Shown: positions 35,466 through 49,506, numbered from the stretch's first letter. The stretch: DNA of 64,000 nt from Mucor racemosus (GCA_027405735.1 JAPEHQ010000002.1:248001-312000), one strand, 5' to 3'. The notes: generated by a model from the letters alone, not told the origin. Made by a program: numbers and translations.

Positions 35466-38400
35466 TTAATATCATCTCACTCTTTTATTTTATGTTTTAT
35501 TTTATTTTTTGCTTTCAAGCTAATAATACCTATAACTATACCTGTATTCGTATATACTGTATATCATAATATTTCCGTAGTGCTGTATAGTGTTCCCTTG
35601 TCCTTTTTCTTTTTTATTTTTTTTTTTTATTTTATTTTTTCTTGCTTAAATGTATTGTATATCCCCCCCTTCCTTCCCCCCACAGCTATAGTAATAAAGT
35701 AGCAAAACAAGCAATGATATAGTTGTCCCAAGCTAAGCATATTAGATACTGCAAAGGTACCAATTGATACATGCTCAAAACCAAATTATAATTTTAATTT
35801 GTCATTTGAAAATTCTCGAAAATTAGTGTATCTACCCTTTTCTTTTCTCTCTTAGCAGGCAAGCCAAGATATGAGGAATTATGATTATAATATACATAAC
35901 TACGTATAAAATTATATCTATTATGTATATTTTTTTCTATTGTTTTAAATTATATAACAACTATTGAGCACCTGGTAAACAATTAGTTTAAAAAAAAGTA
36001 TATCATATAAAAGCTTTTGGTGGTAGTAGTTTTTTATGTTTAGTTATTTAAATCAATATATGTTTGATATAAATCCAAAGTCTTTTTTATAAATAAAAAA
36101 ATACATGTAAAAAACATTGCACTACAACTTTGATTATACATAAAGAGTATGTTCACTTATTAATTTTGCTAGTTGTCATTGTCATATATGCTTTTTTTTG
36201 GCTGATTTAGCGTTATTTCTAATTTTAGATGATCTGCCGAGCCACGAAGCCCACTTGGAAAAAGGGCGCGCTTGATTCCTACGATTTGACCAGCAAATCA
36301 ATGGGGGTACTAAATTTGTAGATGTGGATAATATATACTACTGTTACAGCTGTAGTATATATCTTGAAACTTGCACCCATTTGAATCAATATTTATTGAT
36401 TGCAAGCACTTTTTCAGTTGTTTTATATTTTTATACAGAGAAAGAGAGATTTTTTTTATAAACCGTGTGCCAAAAATCCTTCAAAAACAGCTTTTAGCTA
36501 ATGAAATCAAAACGTGTTATTTGTATATTCACTGCGCATTAAGAATAATTTCAAACATTAATTTTGAACCATTATTTGATTTTATAAAAATTTTCGAAAA
36601 ATATCAGAAACAATCCATATACAAATAGCTTAAACAACAAGCATGAGTTTTCATTTCTCCATTTTCATAGCAATTCGGAAAGCATTAGGGCCGAACTATG
36701 CTTCCTATGGGCATAATGATCTGCACAGATGGGCAGAATAAAAACTTTTGTGCAGATCAGACAGCCCAGGTGAACAGAGCAATGAGATCAAGATTTTTTA
36801 GTCAATTTACTAAAGTATATCAATCATAATATAATTAATAACGAAGATAATTTGAACGGCTTAAAGCAGATGTGAGTTACTCTGATTCAACATAATTGCC
36901 TTATTGACGAGATATATCAATTTGAAACTAGGGATTTGAAAGAGTTCTGCTCATGTTCTTCCTTCGGGGACCAAATGGGAACAACGACGACAACAACCTG
37001 TTTGGCAACACTAAAGGTATTTATCCCTTTGTAAATTTCTGTTTGTAATGCACAAAATCGACCGATTTAGGATTATTTTTCTTTTTTCTTCCCCACTCAT
37101 TCCTCAGTTCTTTATTAATGTTTAAAATTACAACAAAAAGACTAATATTTTTTATAAACTGAAATCAAGTAGCAGGTACAAGTACATGTTTTTCCTATTG
37201 TTTATTTGGAAATGAATTATTAACTGTTAATGTCAGGGCACGTTATAATATTTTTCTCGAACAAAAAAAGTATCCAAGACTTGGTTATTTTGTTCCATCA
37301 TCTACACATCTACACTATAATCAATGCTTTTTTGGTCTAAAATCGATATTTACCTGCTGAAAAATTGGTGATTATAAAAGTATGTACAGTATTATTGACT
37401 TGATTTGAATGAATGAATAAACTCATGTTAATCTATTTAGTGACCCACAACCGAGAAGAGGAAAACAAGATGCTGTCTTGTATACCACTACCAACTCTCA
37501 GAGGTACACCATAATCATTACTTGTGAATTAATTTACTAATAATTCAATTTTTATAGGTCAAAAGTAAAGACGCATTCAGTTCAAAACGCTTAAAACAAT
37601 TCAATTATGCTAATTTACATGATTTATCATCTCTTGCTCATTCCATTACTATATTTGGTTTTAATATTTTGTTTATACTACTAATCGACTCGTTCGTCCA
37701 TTAGAGATAACTCACCATCCTTGATTAGCGTACCTATAATAATGGGCCATTATTAGCTCATGATGGTATGCAAAACAATTAAAATGAATCGTATAATTTC
37801 AAATTCATCTGATTCAACTGCTGATGCTAAACTAGCATCAAATCAGTTGTTGTGTTGAATTGCAATGAAGTGAGGCGTTTTATAAAGTAGGATGTTGGCG
37901 TCCAATGCATTTTAGTTAAATTGAACAGATGGAGATACGGTTCATGCAGAAATCTATGAATGTGTGAGAGAGCTTAGATCTATGAACACAAAAAAATTAT
38001 CTAAATTGCGATGTTTCATCGACCTGTACGAAATTTTTTTTGTGGCGATACTTGTGGGCCAAGTGTAACTTAGACATTCAATTGGCGAATGTATCGAATC
38101 AAGACGAAGTTGATTGATTGATATAACGGATAATAAATGCAATGTCGCTTATTGAATGGGTGAATGTGTAAATGTATAAAGCAAAGCTTACTTTTGAATA
38201 AAAGTACTAATTATCCTGATTAACTCAATAGGCTCAAAAAGCATAGTTAAGTGTAATTATTGCTACTAAATTGCATAATTTCATATGCAGAAAACTGTTG
38301 AAGCCTTTTTTTTTTGGCAATGCTACTAATCATCGTTCAATATGACTGAATATTAAAATATTAATGAATTAGTAGAGAAAATACAACTGGTAAAAAACTG

Positions 38401-38680
38401 ATACCCAACAATGTATATTGAGGTCAAAATAGATAAAAGGTGAATTCATTGTGTAGTATGATTCGCAACATTTTGATGAACAGGAATTATTGGATCAAGA
38501 AGTTGTGTTTTCTTCAGGATTTTTAAAAGGGGTCTAAAAACATACTTCATCAAACATACTTAGATCATAGATACTCACATATGCTACAGTATTAATATCA
38601 TCTTGTTTTTTATTTAATTGCTGTATTATTAAAAACCAAGCTTTTCATAGCTTATAACAATGACAATGGGATGTTTCTAA
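35466..38680. other. Gene-poor AT-rich region
   Basis: 3' flank of the DYRK gene (T- and C-rich tracts 35600-35690), the R2 copy described separately, and otherwise no supported gene. A short run at 37441-37505 (frame GRPRRGKQDAV-like) may be an old exon but was not identified. Confidence 0.4.
36115..36640 (-). repeat. R2 repeat, second copy (no palindromic insert)
   Basis: Reverse-complement match to about 19480-20010, ending near the shared ATAATCAAAG block. Where the copy at 19.4 kb carries the palindromic unit, this copy has different, more GC-rich sequence (36235-36290). Its frames are broken. Confidence 0.65.
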
Positions 38681-38689
38681 TTTTAGATT

Positions 38690-38960
38690 GACATTTATAA
38701 TAATAAGGCAGGCTGATGATACGTTTGATTCTTCTACTATAGCTGGAACCAGAAAATTTAATTTATTGAATTTATATACAAATATCGAGGAACCATTTTC
38801 AAGTATTTAGGTTGGTTTTTCTGGTAGAGCATTGAATAAATTGGCTTGGGACAACAAAGAGGATGATAAAAAGGCGGCAATAGGTTCCAGTGATGGCCAA
38901 GTTTATGTTTATTATGGTTTATGATATTGGAGAGTTAAGACTAAAACTTAATGTAAATCT
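38690..38960 (+). pseudogene. Dynein intermediate chain relic (C-terminal WD40 part)
   Basis: One frame reads TIAGTRKFNLLNLYTNIEE, a stop at 38807, then GRALNKLAWDNKEDDKKAAI followed by GSSDGQVYVY. A duplicated few bases shift the frame before YDIGEL. This matches the last WD repeat of cytoplasmic dynein intermediate chains (family pattern ALNRVRW...AVGDSEGQ...YDVGE). With an in-frame stop, a frameshift and no upstream exons, it is a decayed fragment. The family call is from recalled motifs. Confidence 0.5.
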
Positions 38961-40426
38961 TCTCTAACGCAATAATTATAAAGATTAATATTATCATCAA
39001 ATAACCTACCACACAATATCAACAATATGTATAAAGATTTACAGTAATAAGCTTGAACCAAGTGGATACAGCATCGTAAATTCTTGAAAAAGTTCTCCAG
39101 TAGTATAAAATCTCTTATTTTTAAGACTTACAAGGCTTATAGCGGAATATTAATTTAGAAAATTATTTTTGTTCAGATCATCAATTTTGACATTTTTATA
39201 TTTTTTTTTCTGATTTTGCAAATCTACAGTGAATTATACTACCAATTATAAAAACAAAAAATATACACATATGCAGAATTTAGCGCTCTATTTGCTCAAT
39301 AAAAAATATACAATATTTTCATTGCAAAATACTACATGAAAATCCTTTAACCAAAATTCCGTTTTTAGGCCAAAAGTACAAATTTTCACTACTTAACATT
39401 TAATATTAAGCTTTTATAAAATGTATATTAGTCATGGCTACAATTTTCTCTCACAATGTAGTATGTTTAAACGTTGCTTTTGGTATCAAAATTTGATTTT
39501 TCTTTTTTTGGATCAAAATCATGAGTGTTGGTAAGGATGAAATGAGCCCCGAAGAATGTCCGCTACAAAAACTGAATTTTCAGACCGTATATGGTTAAAT
39601 ATAAAAAAAGTTAAAAAAAGAAACGCTTTTTTATTTAAAACTTAGGTATACCATACTATAAGAGAGTTACCCATTCGATTTTACTATACTCAATTACGGC
39701 GTCGCTCTACGGGCTCGCTTTTGCAATTTTTTAATGAATGTATAATATAATATACGGGTTTTCTGTTAAAAAAAAATGTATATTTCTATGATAACAAATA
39801 CTGCTTATTTTGTTTAGTTTATGGCTCATGCGCAGTAATGCTACTTTTACATTATTGACTGAAATGAGCAATTTATCAAGGTTTTAATTTCGCTAGTAAA
39901 TAATGTAAAGCCTCGAAAATCCTTTTCTACGTGTGTTGTTTCGCCCTTTTTATTTTCATATTTCAAGGATATATTCACCGTTTGATAAGGCATATCAGAC
40001 TATCAACCTGATATTCTTTTCTTTTATTTAAATACGCATGCTAACATAAGGGACTAACGTTTATAATATAGGTAGCAGTCTATATTAGAGACTGATATTT
40101 TCATTTAACCGCATTCTAAGATCAAATATCATTATTTACTACTGTATTGCTTGACGTATTTTTGCTTGACGTATTTTTTGAATATTAGATCAAATCTAAG
40201 ACAATAATAATATGTATACCTACTCAATGAAAAGCTAGAACTGGTTACTACAAACCCACAAAATATTTTAGAAAAATGATAAAATTTCAAATGATATAGA
40301 AACACAAAAAAAGTATAATCTGATGTCTTGCCTATTGACCATAGTTTTGATTGTTGCTATGCTTGAAAACAAATCTTTTTACAGCTGACAATCGTAAACT
40401 AAAATAGTAAGTTTAAAGAAGGTTAA

Positions 40427-40697
40427 TGTAATGAATCAAACATTTCAGTTTCATTCATGCAAAAACGTGCCTCATTTCTTATATAAATACTGCAAGGAAA
40501 TCATTACATGTTCCCTTGTAGATTTATCTATCTTGTTACACTCCCTTTACTTTTATTTATTCACTAATAAATATCTAATTTACAAATAAGAACACCAACC
40601 TTCATCAATCCCGTGATCACCAATTTATAATATCAATAATTATATCTACAAGCATAATACCCACCTTTGTTATTAGTCCAAAATTACAGACGTTACA
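40427..40697 (-). mobile_element. Solo LTR, second copy (inverted relative to 826-1097)
   Basis: Reverse complement of the LTR at 826-1097 with scattered changes; ends TGTAATGA ... ACGTTACA. The five flanking bases differ (GTTAA versus CTTTT), so no target duplication is visible. Its right edge abuts a fragment of R1. Confidence 0.7.
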
Positions 40698-40785
40698 CTT
40701 TTGTAAGATATAAAATAGATTTAGGAAAAGGTGATATAATGCGACCAACTCATATCTATTTAGCAGTGACTGTAGTAAAATATGG
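40698..40785 (+). repeat. R1 fragment next to solo LTR
   Basis: The sequence from TTTTGTAAGATATAAAATAG to about 40785 matches the right end of R1 (5758-5840). The rest of R1 is missing, as if the LTR insertion or a later recombination removed it. Confidence 0.6.
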
Positions 40786-43539
40786 GTGTAAAAAGCGATA
40801 AAGAATACTGTTAAAATCCTTCTTTATTAAAATATGAATAATGTGCAATAAAATGGTTATTCTACGTCTCTATTTATATTATTTGGTGATTATTTACTAT
40901 CTTGTAATTGCATTGCAATTGTCAACGATTCCATTAATTTTGAGTATAAATGTTGGGCTGTTTGGTTATTGATTTGATGGATCAAGAACGGTGTTTTAAA
41001 TATAGTTTGTCAATCATGCTTTCAGAACAGCCCTTACTTGTTCTACTTGATAAGCATGTACTTTTTGTATCTTTTATTTAGGATATCCCACATTACTTCA
41101 GTATTTTAGCATCTCTTATTTGAGCATTATATCCTTGCTATCTTTATGCAATTGTCTATTTACTATATAGTCTTATCTTTGATAGCATGGTTTCAAATGA
41201 GATGACATTTAATTTAGGTATTTTATGATGGGAATCTAGCTTAGTTCACTTCAGTGACTAAGATATGATATTATTAGAAGATGTTCCTAAAAGGAACAAG
41301 TTTAATGTCAAATACTATTCTTGTACTTGTAATGCACCATCCATTGTATGTTATCTACATATAATTTATAGTTTTGGTATAATGTATCAAATTTATGATT
41401 ATTTTGTATTATTTAAAGTATGCCCTGGAAATTTTCAGTATGAAGATACCTAGTTATAGCTCAGTGATGCCTGTAAAAAACAACACATTAGGCATTGTGT
41501 TTTTTGTTTTGTAAATAGAGTTACTGTATAAAAGTGAGAAGAAACAAAAATAGAAAAGTGATGCAATCTTACTCTCTCAACTCCCGTAAGCCATTCTGGA
41601 GTAATCATATGTATTGTTTATAATTAATTTTTATCAAATCTATACAACGCCATTCTGTATACCGAATCTCAAAATTAATGTAAAATATTACAACTAATTT
41701 GATGAAAGTGCAGTGCTGTATGCGCATATAGATACATAAAAATACACTTTAACTGCCCAAAAATAAAATCAAGCACAAGGAAACAATCATATTCAAACAA
41801 AAAGAACAAGGTATTCTAGGAAAATAAGATTTGTATGGAAAAGAATGAATTTTCATTTGGCTGATGAGCAAATTTTGATGAATTTTCAGCTTCAATTTTC
41901 AACCCATATTTCAATACATATTAAAGAAATAGTAAGACAAAAAACTGTAAACTATGTAAATTGTGCTGTTAAAGCATATTGCTGTTGTTTTTTATGCTTG
42001 TTCGACGAAATTAGGCAGAAACAATTTTTTCTAGTTTGCAAATATAAATTTTCCGCCAGACCGCCCTTACTTTATAACCGAAGCATTTGAAATGTACGTC
42101 TTCTTTCGAAATTTAACCTACTTTTCATTAAAGTCTAGTATTCTAGCAATAGTGCAAACCCATTAGAACTGCAACAAACATTTGATTTTCAGGAGAAACG
42201 TACAACGAAACGTCCCTGTTTCACGAAATTCGTACCTGAATCAGCTACTTTAAACGACGCATTTTGCGAGAAATAAACATTTGCCAATTCTTTGAATAAC
42301 ACCAAATGAATCCCCTCGATTAATATATTCAATTTGTAGCTCTTTTACGTACTTTTCAAATTTTTGATTTTGGCCACATTTCCATGAGTACTACCTCATG
42401 AAAAACATCGATTTTAAGAGAATTTAATTTTTGACCCTGAAAATGAGATAATTGACAAAGATAGTTAATAATAAAAAATAACCACAAAAGTCTGCTTTAT
42501 TATCTCCAATTTTTTAATTTTGTGTTGCATATAAATTTTTTTGACTTTTAAGGGAAAAACCATATTTTACATTTTGCAGAATAGAGCAAAATTTTATAAG
42601 AAAAATTTTGTTGAATTTAAAATTTATAGATAGAGCACACAATTTAATACTTATTTCAATTAATTTACTAACCATTATTAATTTGTAAACTGTCGAGAAA
42701 AATGGAAATTAGGTAAACTTGATCAAATTTGTTTCAAAAATGAACCTCGGATGGTCAACGAATTAAAGGCCCGTCCAGCTGTACATTTGAATGTTTAATT
42801 ACTGATAATGAGCCCAAAAAGCATGATTTTAATGGGTTTTAAGGTATGAATCAGTAACAGACAAGTGTGGCTTTGATCCATGACAAGAATTTCTTATGAT
42901 AAGCATATATAGAAATTAAACGTTGCACCAAAAAGGCCTCAAGCCCAAAAAACCATGGACTGCCATATCTCGCTTTGGTTCGGTTTACTATCATTTGAGA
43001 CTAGCAGCACAAAAGAAAAAAAGTGCTCAGGTTCACGAGAACCTGCTTCATCTTGTGATAGCAAAAAAAAAAAAAGTAACCAGCTCTTGACGTTTTACTG
43101 TATGGTAACATAACATGACAGATGCATTAGATTGTTAACCAACCATCGAATGCGCATTATTGCCAAGTTTAAAAAAAGTAGGTAGTTATTTCTTTGTGAA
43201 TTTACAATTTGTACTACTATTTTTTTAAGGTGAGCGATAATAACATTGACGAAAATAAGGATTCTTCCAACATGAATGCATATTGATATTACTGAAATTA
43301 TAACCGACAGGTGTTATTTTAAGCTACAAAAAAGCTTTATAAAAAAGAATAATGGCACCATCTTTTTAAAGCAGAGAACGTGGAGGGTTTTACTGTAATG
43401 CTAATAGCAATTTCAAACAAAAAAGGATGGTTACATATGATGACTAGCTCAATAAAATTGTGTGTAATCCTTAACAATTTTGTAACTTTTGTAACCTTTT
43501 TGTCCCCGTAAAATCATCATCCACACACCTTTTTTTTTC

Positions 43540-43574
<35 letters not shown>

Positions 43575-43620
43575 ACAGAAACAATGAAACTTGGTCTTCT
43601 TGTCAACACATTTACGAAAA

Positions 43621-44179
43621 ATGTTGGGTTTTGGTATACAAAATAAAACTATAATAGAAGAAGAAGACGTTGATGATGATCATATCATGAATGGTTTGAC
43701 GGATACTATTAATGATAATATAAATTATAATAAAGAAATCACAAGGCTTTTGAAGCATAATAATGCTCAAGAAGAAGAACAACAAGATGAACCACTGGAT
43801 AATGATCATCATTATTTATCAAGTGTTGTTGATCTCACAAACATCAACAACAACAGCTGCTTTTATAAAGAAGAAAGCGGAGTATATGCTTCTGTTGATG
43901 CTGATAGCAATGTTGTTGATGCTTATTTTGATGCTAATTATGCTTCTCTGGATGATACTATTGCAGCATTTCAAAAGCAACAACAACAACAACAACAACA
44001 ACAATCTGACATCAATAGTCTATTACCTTGTTCCTCTTCTTTCTTAAAAATGTATCATCATCCTCAACATCATCGTCGTTTACCTTCAACTTCAACTTGT
44101 TCATCTTATACATCTCGTATGATGCTTCTGGATGAGGATATGATGTCTTCTACTATGGCTGCAGCTATGAATAATGCAG

Positions 44180-44210
<31 letters not shown>

Positions 44211-46116
44211 AACAACCAATACTTATCACGATACAGGTGATAGCATACTAATGAAACAAGCACTAAAACAAGCGCAACAAAGAAAAAGAAGAGAAAGCAT
44301 AGGCGAAGTTGTTACAACTAGAAAGAGACCAGCATCAACATCTGTTATTCCTAGATTAACAAAATCGTCTATTTTACAAACCAACAATAACAGCAACAAC
44401 AGCAGCAGAAAAAGATCTCTTTCTAATATACATAATAATAACAGAAGAAGGTATTATTCTTTACAACAACCTCCAAGTCAATATGAACGAAACAAATTAG
44501 CTTCTTTAGAACAACCACCTCTACCATCAACATCTCCTTCTCACAACACTGGTAATGGAGTTCATTGGGACCCTCATATAGATGCTTTTGAAATTCTCAG
44601 AGCCAAAATTACGGGGATCACGCGATCTATGCAAGAGTTTCATGTTCAGGAACTTTTTCATGATGAGATTATGGGACAAAAAAAGCGACAACAAGGCATT
44701 TTGACCATGCCATCAAAGACTACATCTTCTCCCATTATTACTACAGATAACCGAAATAGAAAACCACAAAAGGGAAGAAGATTTAGTTTGGCAAATTTAT
44801 ATGAAAACAATTCACTTTATTTAGGTCATCGTCGTATTCGATCACAAAGTTTTGTTCCAAATGAAAAATACAGTGATGATGAAAACAAACAATATGATGA
44901 TGATGATGATGATGATGAAACATTAACAAGATCGTTTAATCAATATCGAATGCATCAAAACCAAGAACAAGATCAACAAGAAGAATCCGATGATGAATCT
45001 GATGAAAGATTATTGAAAAGTCCAAACCTAACAGCATTATTTACAACAACCAACAATTTAATCAATTCTCGTATTGATGAATTATCTGAAACAGCAAGTA
45101 TAAAATCCAATACACCTCAACTTGAATGGCAAAAACAATTTCTCAGCCTTGTCACCAGTTGTATACAACAATCTGAAGCACTTGAATCATTATCTACTGA
45201 TGTACTTAATGCAGAACATCGTGTACGAGAATTAATGTTGGTAAGTGATACAATTCATGAACAATTTCATTCAAGAGAAAAACAATACGAAGAGCGTATT
45301 CGAGAATGTCAACAAGTAGCCCACCAACAATTAGTCATGATTGATTCTCTGGAAGAGTTGACAGCTGACATTAACATGAAGATGGAATCTCGTAGACGAG
45401 AAATAAACAGACAAGAAGTCTTAAATGCACTGGATGCCAATAACACTTTTTTACAAGATGAAGAGCTATTACTACTACAACAACAACAACAACAACAGCA
45501 ACAAAATGAAAGATGGAATTTTCAAAAATCTGTATCAGATTTGTTAAATATGGATGATAAACATGATGTGATTCAAAAAATGAGATGGGAAATTGGCATG
45601 TTTGTTGGTGGTGGTGTGGGTACAGGACATGTTATTCATTCATATCAAGATAAACTAAATGGAATAGATATGATGATAGCAGGTACTGGTACAACAACGA
45701 CGCCATATCGAGATTATCAATACAGTGATTTAGAGCAAGAAGAAGAGGAACAAACAACTACATTTTCAATTTCTCCATCAATTCATCATATTCGATTATA
45801 TCAACATCAATATATTTTACATCTAAATAGTAGAGATAGACAAACAAGGTTTTCTTTATTACCAAAATGTTTATGGATACCAGACCATGAAACAAACCAA
45901 TGCCAATTTCAGCAAACCAAACGCCATTTACGTTGTAGTACAAGATTTTCATTTTTTCAAAGAAAACATCATTGTAGGAGATGTGGTTATATCGTTTGTC
46001 AGAGACACAGTGCAAATAGATTGCCTTTATTTAATACTTCAAAAATATACAGCACTACAGGCCAATGGAGTAGAGTATGTGATGATTGCTTTTACGATTT
46101 GATTATGCATAAATAG
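43621..46116 (+). CDS. FYVE zinc-finger protein with long disordered N-terminus
   Basis: Single exon, 831 aa from ATG 43621 (MLGFGIQNK); an open frame continues slightly upstream without ATG. The front two-thirds is Asp/Asn/Gln/Thr-rich with poly-Gln, poly-Thr and poly-Asp runs. A helical region (WQKQFLSLVTSCIQQSEALE onward, roughly 500-600) is a likely coiled coil. Residues 750-831 form a FYVE domain: WIPD, QRKHHCRRCG, and RVCDDC, the three hallmarks of PI3P-binding FYVE fingers that recruit proteins to endosomes. Departures: the first Cys pair is widely spaced (C-x10-C rather than C-x2-C) and one Cys of the third pair is His (VCQRH), a variant known in some fungal FYVE proteins. The exact orthologue was not identified. 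Confidence 0.82.
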
Positions 46117-46262
46117 AAAAAGAAAAAAAAATCAATAAATCCCTTTCATTCTTGAATTTATTTCATGCTTCAGTGTGATTAAATAAATATAGATGTATAT
46201 ATATGTAGTGTATGTTTGTGTATTTGTGTTTGTTTATGTATATATATATATATTTATGTATG

Positions 46263-46296
<34 letters not shown>

Positions 46297-46571
46297 TGTA
46301 TATATGTGTGCGTATATATGTGTGTGTGCGGTTGTATATATATATATATATATATATAGATGTGTTTATAGGCTTATAAAAATAGGTTAATCATATGTGT
46401 AATGGTGTATAATGTAATTCATAATGTCTGATGTATATTCTGTAAATGAGGAAGGAAAGGGGGTCTTTATATATATATTTAATATTATTAAAAAAAAGGG
46501 GGGGGGGTATATTATTAATTCTAATGCATAGTGTATGCTTGTAATGGGGTGTAGCTGTATATTGTTTCTTT
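46117..46571. repeat. TATG/TA/TG microsatellite between convergent genes
   Basis: 46190-46360 is a compound microsatellite (TGTATG and TATGTATG runs, TA runs), followed by a G-run near 46498-46507. It separates the 3' ends of the FYVE (+) and TEA (-) genes. Translations of it (Tyr/Val/Met/Cys repeats) are artefacts. Confidence 0.8.
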
Positions 46572-48395
46572 TTACAGATCATGATCAAGAAAATCTAAAT
46601 CATCAACATCTTCTTTTTTTAATGATTGCTGTGATGGTTCACCAATGCTGGATACTTCAATTACACCATTACCTCTTTCGAATTCATATAACATAACAAG
46701 TAAAGGATCAATTTTAGATCCTACATCTTCAAACGACTTTTTTAACATGTTAAATCACTGTCTAAATAAACAAGCAAAAGTAATAAACATACCTGAACTA
46801 TGCACAAATTATTTATGGCAATATCTACTTCATCCCATGATTGCAAAGATCTGATACCCTTCATAAAAGCATCAAAAAACTGGTTTACAAATACAAAGCT
46901 ATACATGTATTTTCCTTCATTAACCCAAAGAGCTTGTTGTACTTCTTTAGATTCTAATACAACATTTCCAAACGAATAAATGGTTGTTGTACATTCAATA
47001 GTACGACGAGTCTTTGTCTCAAAAAACGATGTATTATTGAATACAAAGTCTGTAATAGAGAGATTTAAATCAAGTTTAGTTTTAGCCAGCAATGTATTAA
47101 AAGAAGCCAATGTGTAAATCAATGGACATTTCTCTGGAGAGATTGTATCTTTGGAAACAAAAGCAATATTGTTGGAATTACAATGAGGTAATTGAGATAA
47201 ATTGTGCGATAATGGTCGACAAGACGGATCATAAGGCATTACATACTCTAAATACAAGCACAAGTAATTTGGCCATAATGGATATTCTTCTTGTTCATTG
47301 TGCATTGATTTTCTTTTCAAGCAAGTGCTGTTGGGGTTAGTGTTGGTGATGGTATTTGGTTTATCTTTAAGCATATCTAAACTATTGATTAATAATTCTT
47401 GTTCTGCTGCTGTAATGGCTAATTGTTGATCTTCTTCTAGTAAAGGTGTAGTAAGGATGTCTGTATTGTTAGCTGTTGTAGAACCGAAAAATGGATCTGT
47501 CATTAAACCCAAATCAAGGGGATTCATGCTGCTTGTAGCAGGAAACAAAGATTGCTGCATTGGATCATACACATCTTTGAATTGAAGCATAGATAAAACT
47601 TGTTGTTGCTGTTGTTGATCATTATACATAATGTCAAATACATAGTCTGTTGGTGAAGGAGATGAGTTAATAGAGGAATCATCAGAAGATAATGAATCAA
47701 TAGATCGATATGTCTTCATTCTGACACCCATTGGTCTTTGTTGATGGCGATGATGATTTGACATATGCATAGGGTGATGATGATGAGATGGGCGAACTTT
47801 AGGCTTTGCTGATGCAGTGGTATTGTCATCATTATCAACAGAATCAGTCAATAAGCGCATAACTACATGAATACATTTACATTAATCAATGTCATTTATA
47901 ATTTAATTTATGTTTTCTTACAATGTGAATCTCCTTTACGAGTATTTTTCAATACTTGAATATGGGATGATACTTGCTTTCTTGTACGGATTTTACAAGT
48001 TTTACGATAAATAAAATCTGAAATTAATTCATTGCGACCACAAGGTTTTCCATTAACAAGAATTTTTCTTCTACCCAACTTGGGGATTGATTCCAGTGCT
48101 TTAAAGGAGAGAAAAAAAAAGTTAATAAAAAAGTGCATAAACTATACAAAAAACAAAGCACACCTTCAATAAATGCTGATTCAACATCTAGTGGCCATAC
48201 TTGCTCTTCTTTATCTTTGTTATTGTTGTTATTGTTTGACAAATCTGACATGTCATTGACATTTAATCCGATCATTAAATCACTGTTTGTGCTCATCATC
48301 GAATCTTTTCTTGGTTGCTGATGGTGAAAATGTCTTGATCTTTTGTCTTTATGATTGTTATTAAAGAATAAATCTTGAGGACAGGAGGCTAGCAT
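46572..48395 (-). CDS. TEA/ATTS-domain transcription factor (AbaA/Tec1/TEAD family)
   Basis: Four exons: 48395-48164, 48098-47922, 47862-46793 and 46736-46572; 547 aa. The TEA domain (about residues 66-135) is split by intron 1: [12 protein letters not shown], then [20 protein letters not shown] and [16 protein letters not shown], nearly the family consensus for the three-helix DNA-binding fold. A His-rich and Ser-rich linker follows. The second half carries a region like the fungal TEA C-terminal domain. The acidic tail ([15 protein letters not shown]) could activate transcription. In fungi these factors control conidiation, filamentation and hyphal development. Exon 4 requires the distal acceptor (AAAAAAG); the nearer TTTAG gives a stop after three codons. 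Start is the first ATG, after an AAT repeat. Confidence 0.9.
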
Positions 48396-49338
48396 AATGA
48401 TTTAATAATAATAATAATAATAATAAAAAATAAAAATAAAAAGGTAAATTGACTGATTAAAAGAAATGAAGAAAAACAAGAGAAAAAGAAATGAAAAATA
48501 CAAATGAAATGAAGCTTCTTTTTATATTATAACATGAACGAACACTATAGAATGAAACGCACCTTTTTTTTTTAATGTATTATTATTTACATTAGTTTTT
48601 TTTTAATTAAAATCATAATCATAACAACCCATATTATTATTATTTATTTATTAAACGATAGTTTCTCTTATTTGTATTTTATACATGTAGTATACATGTA
48701 TATATGAGTTGTAGATATAACATACATTCAATTAGGTAAAAGAAAAGGCAGCAGAAAAAAAAAAACAATATTACACAAAATGGCATAATACACACGTCCC
48801 TTTTCCTAAATCAAAATGATATGATAATTGTTTCTATATTGTTTGTATGTGGAATGAAATCCATATGTATAAATGCGGTTATAATATGGCTCGATCATAC
48901 ATTTGGACGGACAAGCGACCCTTTTTCTAAATTAAGCATTATTAAACCCTTTTTTATATAAAGAGCTTTTTTAATTTACAAGCTAAATAATATATTCTAG
49001 TAACAATCCAGGGCGAAAAATTAGATAAATTTGTACCTTGTAAAACTATAGATTGACTCAATTCAATATATATATATATATAATTTATAAATTCATCAAC
49101 TGGATCAAAAAGATAAAAATAAAAAAAATGGCGGGTAGATGTATAAATGTGTGCTACACATTTTATTACGTTACATGTTATGCATGAAATGTCTTGGATC
49201 ATATAAGTATATATATTTGTTTACATTTATTCTTGTCGCTTTGTCTTTTTTTTTTTTTTTTTTTTTTACTCTTTCTCCCTCTCTTAGATGATATGCTGTC
49301 AATTATATGATATTTTATATAATAATAGTAATAATAAC

Positions 49339-49369
<31 letters not shown>

Positions 49370-49506
49370 TTTCGTATATATTCAATCATTAAAGATTGAG
49401 GTGGGGAAAAAAGAAAGAAAAAAAAAAAAAAGGGTATACATCTAAATCCAAAATCAATGGAAATATTCCAAAAAGGACAAATGATTTGTTTGTGTATATT
49501 TTGAAA
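48396..49506. other. Intergenic region between TEA and CLASP genes
   Basis: TEA promoter side and CLASP 3' flank. It contains (AAT)n at about 48402-48427 and 49321-49366, a poly-T run at 49247-49267 and other low-complexity tracts. No gene is seen. Confidence 0.55.

Larger units (their letters stand above)
38961..43620. other. Gene-poor AT-rich region
   Basis: No supported gene over about 4.6 kb apart from the solo LTR and R1 fragment near 40.4-40.8 kb. It ends in a run of about 30 A (43541-43570) directly upstream of the FYVE gene. Confidence 0.45.

Noticed and set aside
46193..46390. Tyr/Val/Cys-rich frame
   Set aside because: It is a translation of a TA/TG/TATG microsatellite.
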